From a virus, in the IMG/VR virus record IMGVR_UViG_3300027770_002362, positions 1-42,809 of that record: a stretch of 42,809 nt of DNA; one strand, written 5' to 3'. The translations under genes were made by a program, and so were the position numbers. Below are positions 8,474 through 17,646 of the stretch, piece after piece. The notes beneath the pieces were generated by a model that was not told where the DNA came from, made no database searches, and saw only the letters and a program-made list of their open reading frames with translations. The first letter of the stretch is position 1. Each line of letters begins with the position of its first letter.

Positions 8474-8860
8474 ATGACATCAAAAGAATTCGTCCTTTGG
8501 TTAAAAGGATTTACGGAAGGAGTACATGAATTTAACATTACTCCAAAACAATGGGATTACTTAAAACAAAAGTTATCAGAAGTAGATGACAATACAATCC
8601 CCATGGGTGGTTTATTAAACGACCATAATACATTTAGAAAAAATAGATATAGTGATGCAATAGATGTCCCAATGCCTAACCCATATGGAACAAGAGGTCC
8701 AGAAACACCAACGGGAACAACAATTACAACAACACCAGGAGGTGGTTCAATTACAATTGGTAATCCACCATTTGGATTTGGAACAACATCAACTACATAT
8801 GGATATCCGAGTGGGAGTGCATGGAGTTATACAAATTCAACTGACGAAAAAATATTTTAA
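8474..8860 (+). CDS. Small phage protein with a KxFVxWLKGFTEG domain and Gly/Thr-rich tail
   Basis: The first 50 residues (MTSKEFVLWLKGFTEGVHEF then TPKQWDYLKQKLSEV) match a short helical module I have seen at the start of small proteins in many tailed phages; its function is unknown. Residues about 70-125 are low-complexity, rich in Gly, Thr, Pro and Ser, and probably disordered or a flexible tether. The stop codon overlaps the start of the next glycosyltransferase (TAATG), so it is co-transcribed with the glycan genes. I do not assign a role; a Ser/Thr-rich tail beside sugar transferases could be a glycan acceptor, which is speculation. Confidence 0.75.
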   Translation: MTSKEFVLWLKGFTEGVHEFNITPKQWDYLKQKLSEVDDNTIPMGGLLNDHNTFRKNRYSDAIDVPMPNPYGTRGPETPTGTTITTTPGGGSITIGNPPFGFGTTSTTYGYPSGSAWSYTNSTDEKIF

Positions 8861-9483
8861 TGAAATTAAGTTACGCAATAACGGCTTGTAATGAAGTCAA
8901 AGAAACAATTAGATTAGTAAGTCAATTATTAAACTACAAAGAAGAAAATTCGGAAATAGTAGTTCTATTAGATACACCAAAAGCACCAATTGAATTAATA
9001 GAGTATTTGGAATTGCAAGCAAACGCAGACTACATCACACTTATAGAATCAGAATTTAATAATGACTTTGCACAATGGAAAAATTTATTAAACTCACAAT
9101 GTAAAGGTGAGTGGATATTTCAGTTAGATGCAGATGAGTATTTAACACCGGACTTGATTGTAAATATGGAAGCATTATTAGATAGTAATACTGATAAAGA
9201 TATGATTGTTGTTCCTAGAATCAATACAGTAGAAGGATTAACCGACACACATATTAAAAAATGGGGCTGGAATGTAAATGAAAAAGGTTGGGTAAATTTT
9301 CCAGATGTTCAAACTCGTATCTACAAAAACTCTGGCAAAATTGGATGGAGTGGTAAAGTACATGAAAGAATTATGGGATTTGAATCATATACAAATTTTC
9401 CAGCAGACGAAATATATTGTATTAGACATCCAAAAACAATTGAAAGACAAGAAAGACAAAATAACTACTACGATACTTTATAA
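8860..9483 (+). CDS. Glycosyltransferase family 2 (GT-A)
   Basis: Predicted inverting GT2 enzyme of 207 residues. The N-terminus KLSYAITACNEVKETIRLVS is the nucleotide-binding strand of GT2 proteins, and GEWIFQLDADEYLTPDLI near residues 83-100 contains the DAD metal-binding motif. DVQTRIYKNSGKIGWSGKVHERI near 147-170 is the region that follows the catalytic base in WaaE/SunS-like GT2 enzymes. It overlaps the genes on both sides by one base. At about 200 residues it is a minimal catalytic domain without membrane segments. Confidence 0.88.
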   Translation: MKLSYAITACNEVKETIRLVSQLLNYKEENSEIVVLLDTPKAPIELIEYLELQANADYITLIESEFNNDFAQWKNLLNSQCKGEWIFQLDADEYLTPDLIVNMEALLDSNTDKDMIVVPRINTVEGLTDTHIKKWGWNVNEKGWVNFPDVQTRIYKNSGKIGWSGKVHERIMGFESYTNFPADEIYCIRHPKTIERQERQNNYYDTL

Positions 9484-10130
9484 TGGTACACATATATTAT
9501 CACATATATGCAATCGATGGTGTTGAATCCATAATAGATGAACAACTTTCTTTAATAGAAAAACATTTTGATTTTCCTTACACACTAAATATTGGAATTT
9601 CTATTGCGGGTGATAATAAACCAACATCGGAAATACTAAAAGTATTAGATAAAACAAAAGTACGTGATATCAGGTCAGGCGGTAATGAATTTGTTACATT
9701 GGATTTAATTTTTAATGACAAAGAAAAATTTGATGACTCCGATTATATTTTATATATCCATACAAAAGGTGCATCAAAACAAAATGATTCACAATATGAA
9801 AATATAATAAGTTGGAAACATCTTATGAATTATTTCAATATAGAATTGAATAAAAACGTATTTAATATTTTTAATAAAACCGAATATAATACATATGGTA
9901 CATTATATGGCCAAGCCGGCCCCTGGAAAATATATTCTGGTAATTTTTGGTGGATGAAAGCATCATACGCTAAAACAATAAATTTAGATGGTGTAAAAAG
10001 AAATAATAGATTTGCTGCAGAACATTCGTTTATTCAAATGGGGAAAGATTGGAAACCATATTCATCATATAATAGAGAAGGTGAAAATCATTATGAAATT
10101 TTATTCAAAAGAGAAGAATATGCAAAATAA
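9483..10130 (+). CDS. Glycosyltransferase-like protein (GNFWW type)
   Basis: A 215-residue protein that I place among GT-A-like sugar transferases found in large viruses and bacterial polysaccharide clusters. Supporting features are YILYIHTKGAS near residue 95 and YSGNFWWMKASYAKTINLD near 155-175, a pattern I recall from such proteins. There is no classical DxD, so catalysis is unproven. The start overlaps the preceding stop by one base and the end overlaps the next start by 11 bases, which places it in the same operon. Confidence 0.68.
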   Translation: MVHIYYHIYAIDGVESIIDEQLSLIEKHFDFPYTLNIGISIAGDNKPTSEILKVLDKTKVRDIRSGGNEFVTLDLIFNDKEKFDDSDYILYIHTKGASKQNDSQYENIISWKHLMNYFNIELNKNVFNIFNKTEYNTYGTLYGQAGPWKIYSGNFWWMKASYAKTINLDGVKRNNRFAAEHSFIQMGKDWKPYSSYNREGENHYEILFKREEYAK

Positions 10131-11010
10131 AATAACATTTATATACGATTGCAAACCAAACGAAACATGGTCAACACCACTATCATTGTTAAATGAATTC
10201 AAAGAAAGAGGTTGGGAAACTGAAATAGTTCCAATACCAAATGGTGATGATTCCGCATTACAATTGTGGATTCAACAAGATACACCAACCGATGTTGTAT
10301 TGTTTATGGATTGGGGTAGATTTGATTCTAAATGGTTGGATAAGAACTTAAAACCAAATTCATTTTGGATTCAGGAAAGTGGAGATGACCCACAAAACTT
10401 TGAAAGGAATTATCCAAAAGCAAATCGGTTTCATTACACAATTACACCTGACAAAGTATCAGCCGAAGAATATAAAATATGTGGTATAAATGCAGACTGG
10501 GTTCCACATTGGGCAGACACCGCAGTTCAGTTTCCTATGAATTTAGAACCTGAATATGTGGGTGTAACAAGTAGAGGTAGAGGTGGTTCTGAATTTTTAG
10601 ATTATCTTACACATTGGGCAGAAGGAGCAATTGGAAATCAAAATGGAATGAACGCAGAAGAACATACTAAATTTTTGAATAAAGGTTTAATGGTTATTCA
10701 AAATAGTAGATGGAAAGAAATTACTCGTAGAATATTTGAAGCAATGGCCTGTGGTAAAATGGTTTTAACCGATAACTTACCACCAGAAACAGGATTGAGA
10801 GATATGTTTATAGATGGTGAAGATATTGTGTATTATGATGAAATGTTTGATTGTATTGAAAAAATGAATTACTACAATGAAAATGAAGAAGAAAGAGAAA
10901 GAATTGCGTATAACGGAATGGCAAAAGTTATAGCAAATCATACACAAATACAAAGAGTTGATAAATTAATAGAAAAATATAAGTTATGGAAAAATTACCA
11001 ATCAGCATAG
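10120..11010 (+). CDS. Glycosyltransferase, GT-B fold (group 1 / CgeB-like)
   Basis: A 296-residue GT-B-like enzyme. The start giving MQNKITFIYDCKPNETW was chosen because the longer frame begins 36 residues earlier with sequence that only mirrors the preceding gene; this start overlaps that gene by 11 bases. The C-terminal donor domain has LMVIQNSRWKEITRRIFE then AMACGKMVLTDNLPPETGL near residues 190-225, with the conserved Glu and Gly-Lys positions of group 1 transferases, followed by FIDGEDIVYYD. The N-terminal domain is shorter than in GT4 enzymes, as in CgeB-like proteins. Substrate unknown. Confidence 0.8.
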   Translation: MQNKITFIYDCKPNETWSTPLSLLNEFKERGWETEIVPIPNGDDSALQLWIQQDTPTDVVLFMDWGRFDSKWLDKNLKPNSFWIQESGDDPQNFERNYPKANRFHYTITPDKVSAEEYKICGINADWVPHWADTAVQFPMNLEPEYVGVTSRGRGGSEFLDYLTHWAEGAIGNQNGMNAEEHTKFLNKGLMVIQNSRWKEITRRIFEAMACGKMVLTDNLPPETGLRDMFIDGEDIVYYDEMFDCIEKMNYYNENEEERERIAYNGMAKVIANHTQIQRVDKLIEKYKLWKNYQSA

Positions 11011-11729
11011 GAATATTATCCTGGCATAGTGGACAAGTATTAGTAGATACGTTAACTACATATTACGAAAATGGTTTATTCGATATGGGAAATGATGTGA
11101 CCATTTTATTTCAGGAAGTAACTCCACAGGATATAGAGATTGCAAGACACTTTGGATTAGATTTCATAGGTTTACAAAAGAATATCGGAATAGGTCAAGC
11201 ATTTATTCGTTTAACAGAAAATGCACAAACTGATAATGTTTTAGTATTGGAACATGATTGGAATTTAATAGAGAACGGAGAAATAACATATAAGAGATTG
11301 CAAGATGGTATTAAGTTATTAGATGGATGTGGTATGAATGCTGTTAGATATAGACATAGAGAACAACCAGGAAATCCACATTTTTCATTTAGACATCAAG
11401 GTAGTGAATTAACTTATTATGATAATGAGATTGGTTGTACCTCACCACACTTATTGGATTCACTACATTGGTTAGACCCATCCGTTGAATTTCCAGATAA
11501 AATACAAAAATTAGGGCAGTATTTTACAACCACATCTCGTTGGGGTAATTGGACTAATAATCCAACAATGTATAAGAAAGATTTTTATTTAGAAACAGTT
11601 AGACAATTTGCAGGAGATGGAATTGCATTGGAAGGTAATATTAGTAAATGGTGGGCCGAACAAGAATTTGGTGTTGCACATGGTGAAGGGTTATTCAAAC
11701 ATAATGATTGGCAAAAATACGGAAAATAA
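10986..11729 (+). CDS. Glycosyltransferase family 2-like protein
   Basis: A 247-residue GT-A protein: PISIGILSWHSGQVLVDTLTTY is the N-terminal nucleotide-binding strand, and DNVLVLEHDWNL near residues 85-96 occupies the position of the DxD motif as EHD. NIGIGQAFIRLTENA just before it is the GNxGxAxxRN-like segment of GT2 enzymes. The C-terminal half contains Trp-rich motifs (FTTTSRWGNWTNNP, ISKWWAEQEFG) of unknown purpose. It starts inside the preceding gene with a 25-base overlap and ends overlapping the next ATG by one base. Confidence 0.8.
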   Translation: MEKLPISIGILSWHSGQVLVDTLTTYYENGLFDMGNDVTILFQEVTPQDIEIARHFGLDFIGLQKNIGIGQAFIRLTENAQTDNVLVLEHDWNLIENGEITYKRLQDGIKLLDGCGMNAVRYRHREQPGNPHFSFRHQGSELTYYDNEIGCTSPHLLDSLHWLDPSVEFPDKIQKLGQYFTTTSRWGNWTNNPTMYKKDFYLETVRQFAGDGIALEGNISKWWAEQEFGVAHGEGLFKHNDWQKYGK

Positions 11730-13093
11730 TGACAAAATTAATTATCTTTGACTTAGATGGTGTACTAGTCGAAGCAAAACAAATACACTACGATACATTA
11801 AATCAAGCTCTAAAAGAAATTGATGAGAAGTATGTAATTACTGAAGCTGAACATCTTTCAATATATGATGGATTAAAGACAACTCAAAAATTAGAACTAC
11901 TTACAAAAAATAAAGGATTGCACCCAGAATTCTATGATGATATTTGGTATAGAAAGCAACACCTAACGATAGAAGCTATTTCACAATTACAACCTGATTT
12001 AGAAAAGATTGAATTGTTTAAGGAATTAAGAGATAGAGGTTATAAGTTAGCATGTGCTTCAAACTCAATTAGAAGGTCTGTGTTGGTTATGTTAGCTAAG
12101 ATAGGTATAATTGAGTATATGGATTTAATCATCTCTAATGAGGATGTAAAGAACTCTAAACCACATCCTGAAATGTATTGGAAGTCTATGAGTATGATGG
12201 GTGTATTACCTGAGGAAACTTTAATCGTAGAGGACTCACCACACGGACTTTTGGCAGCAAGTAGAAGTAGAGCAAATGTATTAAGAGTAGATTCTCCAAA
12301 AGATTTGGTAATATCAAAAATTATTAGTAAATTAGATGAAACACAAAACACTATGAATATACCAAAATGGCAGGGTGGTAAAATGAATGTACTTATCCCA
12401 ATGGCAGGAGCCGGAAGTAGATTTCAACAAGCAGGTTACACATTCCCAAAACCACTAATTGATGTACAGGGAAAACCAATGATACAGGTTGTAGTTGACA
12501 ATCTTAATATAGAAGCAACATACATCTATGTAGTTCAAAAAGAGCATAGAGCAAAATATAATTTAGACACATTACTTAACTTAATTACACCAGGTTGTAA
12601 GATTGTTGAAGTTGATGGTATTACCGAAGGTGCAGCATGTACTACTTTATTAGCAAAAGAATATATCGACAACGACCAACCATTAGTTATGGCAAACTCT
12701 GACCAATTTGTAGAGTGGGATAGTAATGAGTTTATGTATAAGATGATTGAACAAAAAGTAGATGGTGGTATTTTAACATTCAAAGCAACACACCCTAAAT
12801 GGTCATTCGCTAAAGTAGATGAATATGGTTATGTAACGGAAGTAGCAGAGAAGAATCCGATTTCAGATATCGCAACTGTTGGTGTTTACTATTGGGCTAA
12901 AGGTTCGGACTATGTAAAATACGCAGAACAAATGATTGAAAAGAATATCAGAACCAATAATGAGTTTTATACTTGTCCAACTTTCAATGAAGCAATTGGA
13001 GATGGTAAAAAAATCAAAACATTTAACATTGAAAAAATGTGGGGATTAGGAACACCGGAAGATTTGAATTATTATTTGGAGAACCATAAATAA
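11729..13093 (+). CDS. Fusion of HAD phosphatase (beta-phosphoglucomutase-like) and sugar nucleotidyltransferase
   Basis: A 454-residue two-domain enzyme, probably making a nucleotide-activated sugar for the surrounding transferases. Residues 1-210 are a HAD hydrolase: D8 and D10 in IFDLDGVL, the Ser/Asn motif in CASNSIRRSVL, KPHPEMYW and VEDSPHGLLAA. From about residue 219 a second domain starts with MNVLIPMAGAGSRFQQAGY then FPKPLIDVQGKPMIQ, the nucleotide-binding signature of RmlA/HddC-type nucleotidyltransferases, and ends WGLGTPEDLNYYL. An internal ATG at 12383 begins exactly at the second domain, so a separate nucleotidyltransferase product is possible. The chosen start overlaps the preceding stop (TAATG); an upstream TTG was rejected. 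The sugar is unknown; a phosphatase with a nucleotidyltransferase recalls the heptose-activation pathway, by analogy only. Confidence 0.92.
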   Translation: MTKLIIFDLDGVLVEAKQIHYDTLNQALKEIDEKYVITEAEHLSIYDGLKTTQKLELLTKNKGLHPEFYDDIWYRKQHLTIEAISQLQPDLEKIELFKELRDRGYKLACASNSIRRSVLVMLAKIGIIEYMDLIISNEDVKNSKPHPEMYWKSMSMMGVLPEETLIVEDSPHGLLAASRSRANVLRVDSPKDLVISKIISKLDETQNTMNIPKWQGGKMNVLIPMAGAGSRFQQAGYTFPKPLIDVQGKPMIQVVVDNLNIEATYIYVVQKEHRAKYNLDTLLNLITPGCKIVEVDGITEGAACTTLLAKEYIDNDQPLVMANSDQFVEWDSNEFMYKMIEQKVDGGILTFKATHPKWSFAKVDEYGYVTEVAEKNPISDIATVGVYYWAKGSDYVKYAEQMIEKNIRTNNEFYTCPTFNEAIGDGKKIKTFNIEKMWGLGTPEDLNYYLENHK

Positions 13094-13746
13094 TGAAAGT
13101 AGCAATTGCAATATCAGGATTACCTAGAAAAGTAGAAGAAGGTTATAATCAATTTTGGAAACAAATAATTGAAAAATATAATGCAGATGTCTATTTACAT
13201 TTCTGGGAAGATGAGGAATATGAAAAAATATTATCATTATACAGTCCTAAAAAATACATTTCAGAAAACCCATTTAGTTTTGCAGATTATGTAAATGGAT
13301 TGGAAGCAGATGAATCTTTATCTAGACCTACAAAGCCATATGATGTTGCAGGAAATTTTAGAGGATTTCCAATGATGCATGGTTGGCAAAAGGTGTGTGA
13401 ATTGGTAGAAGGTGATTATGATTATGTTATTAGAGGTAGATATGATTTAGGTGGATATTGTAATTTAGAAAATGTAGACCCAAACAAAATAAATGTATCG
13501 GCATGGCATTGGGGTGGTTCTGAAATCTGTGATGATAATTTATATGTAAGTAATTCTGATTTATATAGAAAAACTCATTATGATGCATTTGATAATTTGA
13601 TAGAAGATGCGGTTAAATTGGGTAGAATATATTTCCAAGAAAAGAATTTTACAAGAATGATTGATAGGAAAGGATTATACGATTTAGTTGTAAAACATCC
13701 TGACTTAAAATTTGACCTATTAAGAGAAAATAAATTATGGTACTAA
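13093..13746 (+). CDS. Glycosyltransferase-like protein of unknown family
   Basis: A 217-residue protein beginning KVAIAISGLPRKVEEGYNQFW, a pattern typical of small sugar transferase-like proteins in capsule and virus gene clusters. YDYVIRGRYDLGG near residues 112-124 lies where such proteins carry an RxD-type nucleotide-sugar site. The remainder (NVSAWHWGGSEICDDNLYVSN) contains conserved-looking aromatic residues. Overlaps of 1 and 10 bases with its neighbours place it in the operon. Catalytic activity is inferred from context and pattern and I give it moderate weight. Confidence 0.62.
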   Translation: MKVAIAISGLPRKVEEGYNQFWKQIIEKYNADVYLHFWEDEEYEKILSLYSPKKYISENPFSFADYVNGLEADESLSRPTKPYDVAGNFRGFPMMHGWQKVCELVEGDYDYVIRGRYDLGGYCNLENVDPNKINVSAWHWGGSEICDDNLYVSNSDLYRKTHYDAFDNLIEDAVKLGRIYFQEKNFTRMIDRKGLYDLVVKHPDLKFDLLRENKLWY

Positions 13747-14171
13747 TATCACATAGAGGAAATACAAACGGAAAGTTTGAATCATATGAAAACGAACCAA
13801 TGTATATTGATAAAGCAATATCAGATGGATTTGATGTCGAAATAGATGTGTGGATGATTGAAGGTATTATATTTTTAGGACACGATAAACCACAATATGG
13901 TGTAACACAAAATTGGTTCAATGAGAGATATGAAAAATTATGGATACATTGTAAAAATGTAGAAGCAATGGAGTGGTTTAATATGATTGGTGGATTTAAT
14001 TATTTTTGGCATCAAGAAGATACTCTAACACTTACATCAATGAATGTAATTTGGGCATATCCTGGTAAACAACCGATTAAAGGTAGTATTGCGGTTATGC
14101 CTGAAATTTACAATGATGATTTGGATACTTGTATTGGAATTTGTTCGGATTATATAAACGATTATAAATAA
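13737..14171 (+). CDS. Glycerophosphodiester phosphodiesterase-like (PI-PLC fold) protein
   Basis: A 144-residue protein resembling a compact GDPD domain: ISHRGN at residues 4-9, then ENEPMYIDKAISDGFDVEIDVW at 18-39 and IIFLGHDKPQ near 45-54. In GDPD enzymes HRG, the ExD metal ligands (here EID) and the following HD His act in catalysis and Ca/Mg binding, and all are present. Typical GDPD proteins are 230 residues or longer, so the C-terminal half of the barrel is reduced here. Among glycan genes it could trim or transfer phospho-substituents such as glycerophosphate. Role is inference. Confidence 0.72.
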   Translation: MVLISHRGNTNGKFESYENEPMYIDKAISDGFDVEIDVWMIEGIIFLGHDKPQYGVTQNWFNERYEKLWIHCKNVEAMEWFNMIGGFNYFWHQEDTLTLTSMNVIWAYPGKQPIKGSIAVMPEIYNDDLDTCIGICSDYINDYK

Positions 14172-15395
14172 ATGAAAGAAGTTACACAAGTTATAAATTG
14201 TCCAATCACAAATGATTCGGAAAGATTTACATACATTGATTTAGGTGAAATGCCATTGGTAAATAATTTATTAGATACCAGAGAAGAATCTTTAGATTGT
14301 AAAAAATATCCGTTAGCAGTTCAGTATTTTACTAAAAGCAAACTATCATGTCTTACTGAAAATATAGACCCTAATTTAATGTTTTCACAATACTCATATA
14401 AATCGGGTGTTGTAAAAGCATATGCAGACCATTGTAAAGAAATGTTTTGGTTTGTTGACACTTATTTAGATTTGAAAGAAGGTGATAAGATATTGGATAT
14501 TGGTGGTAATGATGGAACTTTACTTAAATCATTTTTAGAAAAGAAACCATATTTGGATGTATTAAATATTGATGCGTCAACCAATATTACCGATTTAAGT
14601 AGAGAAAGAGGAATACCTGCAATAAATAAATTTTGGGGAGTAGAAACCGCAGAGACATTAAATAAAAAATTTAAGTTAATAACTTCAACCAATGTATTTC
14701 AACATACTCCACCTATTGCAGATTTCACAGAAGCAATATCAATGAGTTTGGATGATAAGGGCATTTGGTGTTTGGAATTTCCTTATTGGAAAACAAATAT
14801 GCAAACTTTACAATTTGACCAAATATACCATGAGCATGTTTACTTTTATTTAGTAGAACCACTTAAACAATTATTTGACAAGTTTGGTTTAGAAATAATA
14901 AAAGCAGTTAGATATCCAATTCATGGTGGAACATTGAGATTATTGATTTCTAAAAAAGGAGATTGGTATGTTTGTGATGGTGTACAAAAACTTATAGATG
15001 AAGAACAATCAATAGACCAAAAATACTATGAAGATTGGGGTGAAGTAATTGAAGAACATATTTCTGATTGTAATGGGTTTTTACGAATGTTAAAAGCTGA
15101 TGGGTCTAATATTATAGGATTTGGAGCAGCGGCAAAAGGATGTATATTCCTTAATAGTGCAAAAATTGATGATGCAATTTTAGATGTCGTAATTGATGAT
15201 ACTGACCTAAAACAAGGAAAGTTTATTCCAGGCACAGGCATTCAAATCAAAGATAGAACATATATAAACGAAAACAAAGTTGATTACATACTAATATTAG
15301 CACATAATTTCAAAGATGTTATTATTGAAAGTTTAAGAAATGATGGATACGTTGGTAAATTTATTATATTATTTCCACAAATTAAAATAATATAA
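14172..15395 (+). CDS. SAM-dependent sugar C-methyltransferase-like protein
   Basis: A 407-residue protein with the three-part layout of NDP-sugar C-methyltransferases (TylC3/NovU type). The N-terminal part opens with INCPITNDSERFTYIDLGEMP and continues to a second Cys-containing stretch, corresponding to the zinc-binding domain. The central Rossmann domain has DKILDIGGNDGTLLKSF near residues 100-116, the SAM motif I, followed by STNVFQHTPPIADF. The C-terminal domain contains NIIGFGAAAKGCIFLNSA near 310, the GxGAxxKG element characteristic of the Methyltransf_14-type domain. It begins immediately after the preceding stop. It probably produces a branched deoxysugar for the phage glycan, but the substrate is unknown. 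Confidence 0.88.
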   Translation: MKEVTQVINCPITNDSERFTYIDLGEMPLVNNLLDTREESLDCKKYPLAVQYFTKSKLSCLTENIDPNLMFSQYSYKSGVVKAYADHCKEMFWFVDTYLDLKEGDKILDIGGNDGTLLKSFLEKKPYLDVLNIDASTNITDLSRERGIPAINKFWGVETAETLNKKFKLITSTNVFQHTPPIADFTEAISMSLDDKGIWCLEFPYWKTNMQTLQFDQIYHEHVYFYLVEPLKQLFDKFGLEIIKAVRYPIHGGTLRLLISKKGDWYVCDGVQKLIDEEQSIDQKYYEDWGEVIEEHISDCNGFLRMLKADGSNIIGFGAAAKGCIFLNSAKIDDAILDVVIDDTDLKQGKFIPGTGIQIKDRTYINENKVDYILILAHNFKDVIIESLRNDGYVGKFIILFPQIKII

Positions 15396-15396
15396 T

Positions 15397-16065
15397 ATGA
15401 AAATAGGAATTAATTTAGTAGGAGTTTCATATAACGATGGTACTATTGGAAGATATCGAAATTATGAAGATGCTTTGGAAGGATTTATGAATAACATTAT
15501 CAACCCATTAAAACAAGAAGGACATGAAATACATTTTTATTTATTTACATATGACTCTACAAAAAAAGAAGATATTATAAAAACATACAATCCAACAAAA
15601 TCAACATTTTTAGACCCAAACTATAATAAATTTGGTGGCGGTGATAAGTTGGAAAATGGTATGAAAACAATATCAGCAACCTATATTAATAGTTTGTATG
15701 AATTAGAAAATGAAGAATTGGATTTAATTATTTCAACCAGATTTGATATATCATTTAATTTTAATCCATTTGAAAAATATAATTTTGAATTTGATAAATT
15801 TAATTTTTTATTTAGAGAACCCGAATTTACACATTTGCCAATTGTATCGGATACATTTTATGTATTCCCACATTCAATGATATCAAAGTTCATTGATGCC
15901 ATTATTAGAATGGAGAGTGACCCACACGATGGTGTTGGAGTAGCGATGCATAATATGTATTTACCAATGTGTGAATTGGTTGGTAAAGATAATGTTAAAT
16001 GGGTATGTGATGAATTTTATAGAAGTGATGATAATCCAATATATAAATTAACAAGATATGAATAA
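15397..16065 (+). CDS. Putative sugar transferase-like protein
   Basis: A 222-residue protein starting KIGINLVGVSYNDGTIGRYRNYED. It has the N-terminal Rossmann-like strand and an ELDLIISTRFDISFNF stretch near residues 108-123 that parallels the RGRYDLG element of the gene at 13093 and may be its nucleotide-sugar site. No classical DxD is present. The end overlaps the next gene by 8 bases. I infer a glycan role from that similarity and from position. Confidence 0.58.
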   Translation: MKIGINLVGVSYNDGTIGRYRNYEDALEGFMNNIINPLKQEGHEIHFYLFTYDSTKKEDIIKTYNPTKSTFLDPNYNKFGGGDKLENGMKTISATYINSLYELENEELDLIISTRFDISFNFNPFEKYNFEFDKFNFLFREPEFTHLPIVSDTFYVFPHSMISKFIDAIIRMESDPHDGVGVAMHNMYLPMCELVGKDNVKWVCDEFYRSDDNPIYKLTRYE

Positions 16066-16849
16066 ATGGTTGAATGCATATTTATGGGGTTATAAGAATT
16101 GGGAAGCAGCAGACCATGTATTCCGTAAGTTTAGAGAGTTCTATCCAGATGGTGATATATTCATTAAAGTAGATGATAATGGTGATTTTGAAAACTATAA
16201 AAGGGTTGCAAAAAAATATAATGCAGAATGTTCAAAGAATCCATTTCAAATAGGATATCCAGGAAATCATCAACAACATAATATTGGTAGGGAATGTTGG
16301 CCGATAGATAACGCATTACTTTGGTGTGATAACATATATTGGGCATGTAAAAAATCCGATTCTAAATTTATGATAATATTGGAAGAAGATAGTTTTATTC
16401 TCAAACCAATCAGTATCATAAAAAATAATGAATTTGGTATTGCAGGATTTGAATATAATACAAATGTAATGCCGGAAATTCTATTAGATGTTATTAAACA
16501 AATTGGTGGAAATACAAACATACCTACAAACCCATTTGGTAATAAAGGATATGGTGCAGGTGGTGGATTTATAATTGATTGTAAAAAATGGATTATAAGT
16601 TGGGAAAAATTTAGACCTGTATTGGAACTAAACTATGATATGATTGCAAGTCAAAATAAACTTATAGGTTGGTCGGATTGTTTGGCACAATTGGTTATAA
16701 TGGCAGGTGGATATGAAGTCGTTCAAAATCCACAAATGGTTCAAACTTGGTATCACGAAAGACCTGACTTATATCCAAACTATACCGATTGGAAAGATTA
16801 TGAGATTGCAGATTATGTAAAGGATATAGAAATAATAAAACAATTATAA
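16058..16849 (+). CDS. Putative GT-A glycosyltransferase
   Basis: A 263-residue protein with GT-A features: DGDIFIKVDDNGDF near the N-terminus, FMIILEEDSFILKP near residues 103-116 with an EED motif at the usual metal-binding place, and GNKGYGAGGGFIIDCKKW near 165-183, which resembles the acceptor-side loop of GT-A enzymes. A late LIGWSDCLAQLV and WYHERPDLYP may hold catalytic acids. It overlaps the previous gene by 8 bases and the next by one. Family number not assignable by eye. Confidence 0.65.
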   Translation: MNKWLNAYLWGYKNWEAADHVFRKFREFYPDGDIFIKVDDNGDFENYKRVAKKYNAECSKNPFQIGYPGNHQQHNIGRECWPIDNALLWCDNIYWACKKSDSKFMIILEEDSFILKPISIIKNNEFGIAGFEYNTNVMPEILLDVIKQIGGNTNIPTNPFGNKGYGAGGGFIIDCKKWIISWEKFRPVLELNYDMIASQNKLIGWSDCLAQLVIMAGGYEVVQNPQMVQTWYHERPDLYPNYTDWKDYEIADYVKDIEIIKQL

Positions 16850-17646
16850 TGAAATATACAATAGTAGGATGTATAACCAAATATAGTGTACAAGACATTA
16901 AACCATATGTTGAATCAATTGAACAAAGTGGATTCAAAGGTGAAAAGTTAATGTTGGTATATGATGTGTCAAATGAAGTCATAGAATATCTTACGAAGAA
17001 AGGTTGGTTAATAGCACAATCGGAAACACAAGAACACATTATCATACAAAGATTTAGAGATATGTATGCCCTATTACAAGAATACCAAACCGATGTAATA
17101 ATTTGGACAGATGTAAAAGATGTGATATTTCAAAAAGACCCAACCGAATGGTTAAACAAATGGATGAGAAAAGATATACTTGCATTTAGTGAATGTATTA
17201 AATTGAGTGATGACCCGTGGGCATGTGTAAATAGTGGAACAACATTTCCTATGGAGTGGGAGTTTGGAATGAAAGAACAAATTAGTTATTGTGCAGGAAC
17301 AATTGTTGGTAAAAAAGAAGCAATCAGAGATTTATTTATTGACATTTATAGATGGAGTAAAACAACTGCAAACCCAGAACAATTATCCGACCAAGCTGCA
17401 TTTAATGTTTTATTGAGATTAGACCATTATAAATATAGTGTGGAGTTTATTGAACAAGAGAGAGGATTTGTAACTCAGTTGGGAACGGTGTGGGTAAATA
17501 AAGACAAATTATCAATAACCGAACCAACACCTATATATAAAGATAACAATAGATTCTATAACCAAAGAGGTGAGGAGTTTACAATAGTTCATCAATACGA
17601 TAGAGACCCGTATATTAAAAACAAAATAAAAGAATTATACAAATGA
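16849..17646 (+). CDS. GT-A glycosyltransferase
   Basis: A 265-residue protein. YQTDVIIWTDVKDVIFQKDP near residues 80-98 has the D-x-x-D metal-binding signature (TDVKDV followed by FQKDP) found in GT-A enzymes of large viruses and polysaccharide loci; CVNSGTTF and YCAGTIVGKKEAI supply the next two conserved blocks, and SDQAAFNVLL near 185 the catalytic-side acidic segment. It overlaps neighbours by one and four bases. No membrane segment, so it should act in the cytoplasm. Confidence 0.8.
   Translation: MKYTIVGCITKYSVQDIKPYVESIEQSGFKGEKLMLVYDVSNEVIEYLTKKGWLIAQSETQEHIIIQRFRDMYALLQEYQTDVIIWTDVKDVIFQKDPTEWLNKWMRKDILAFSECIKLSDDPWACVNSGTTFPMEWEFGMKEQISYCAGTIVGKKEAIRDLFIDIYRWSKTTANPEQLSDQAAFNVLLRLDHYKYSVEFIEQERGFVTQLGTVWVNKDKLSITEPTPIYKDNNRFYNQRGEEFTIVHQYDRDPYIKNKIKELYK

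Noticed and set aside
10012-10119. Longer start for the GT-B-like gene
   Set aside because: The extra 36 residues lie wholly inside the upstream gene and resemble no GT domain; the protein starts naturally at MQNKITFIYD.
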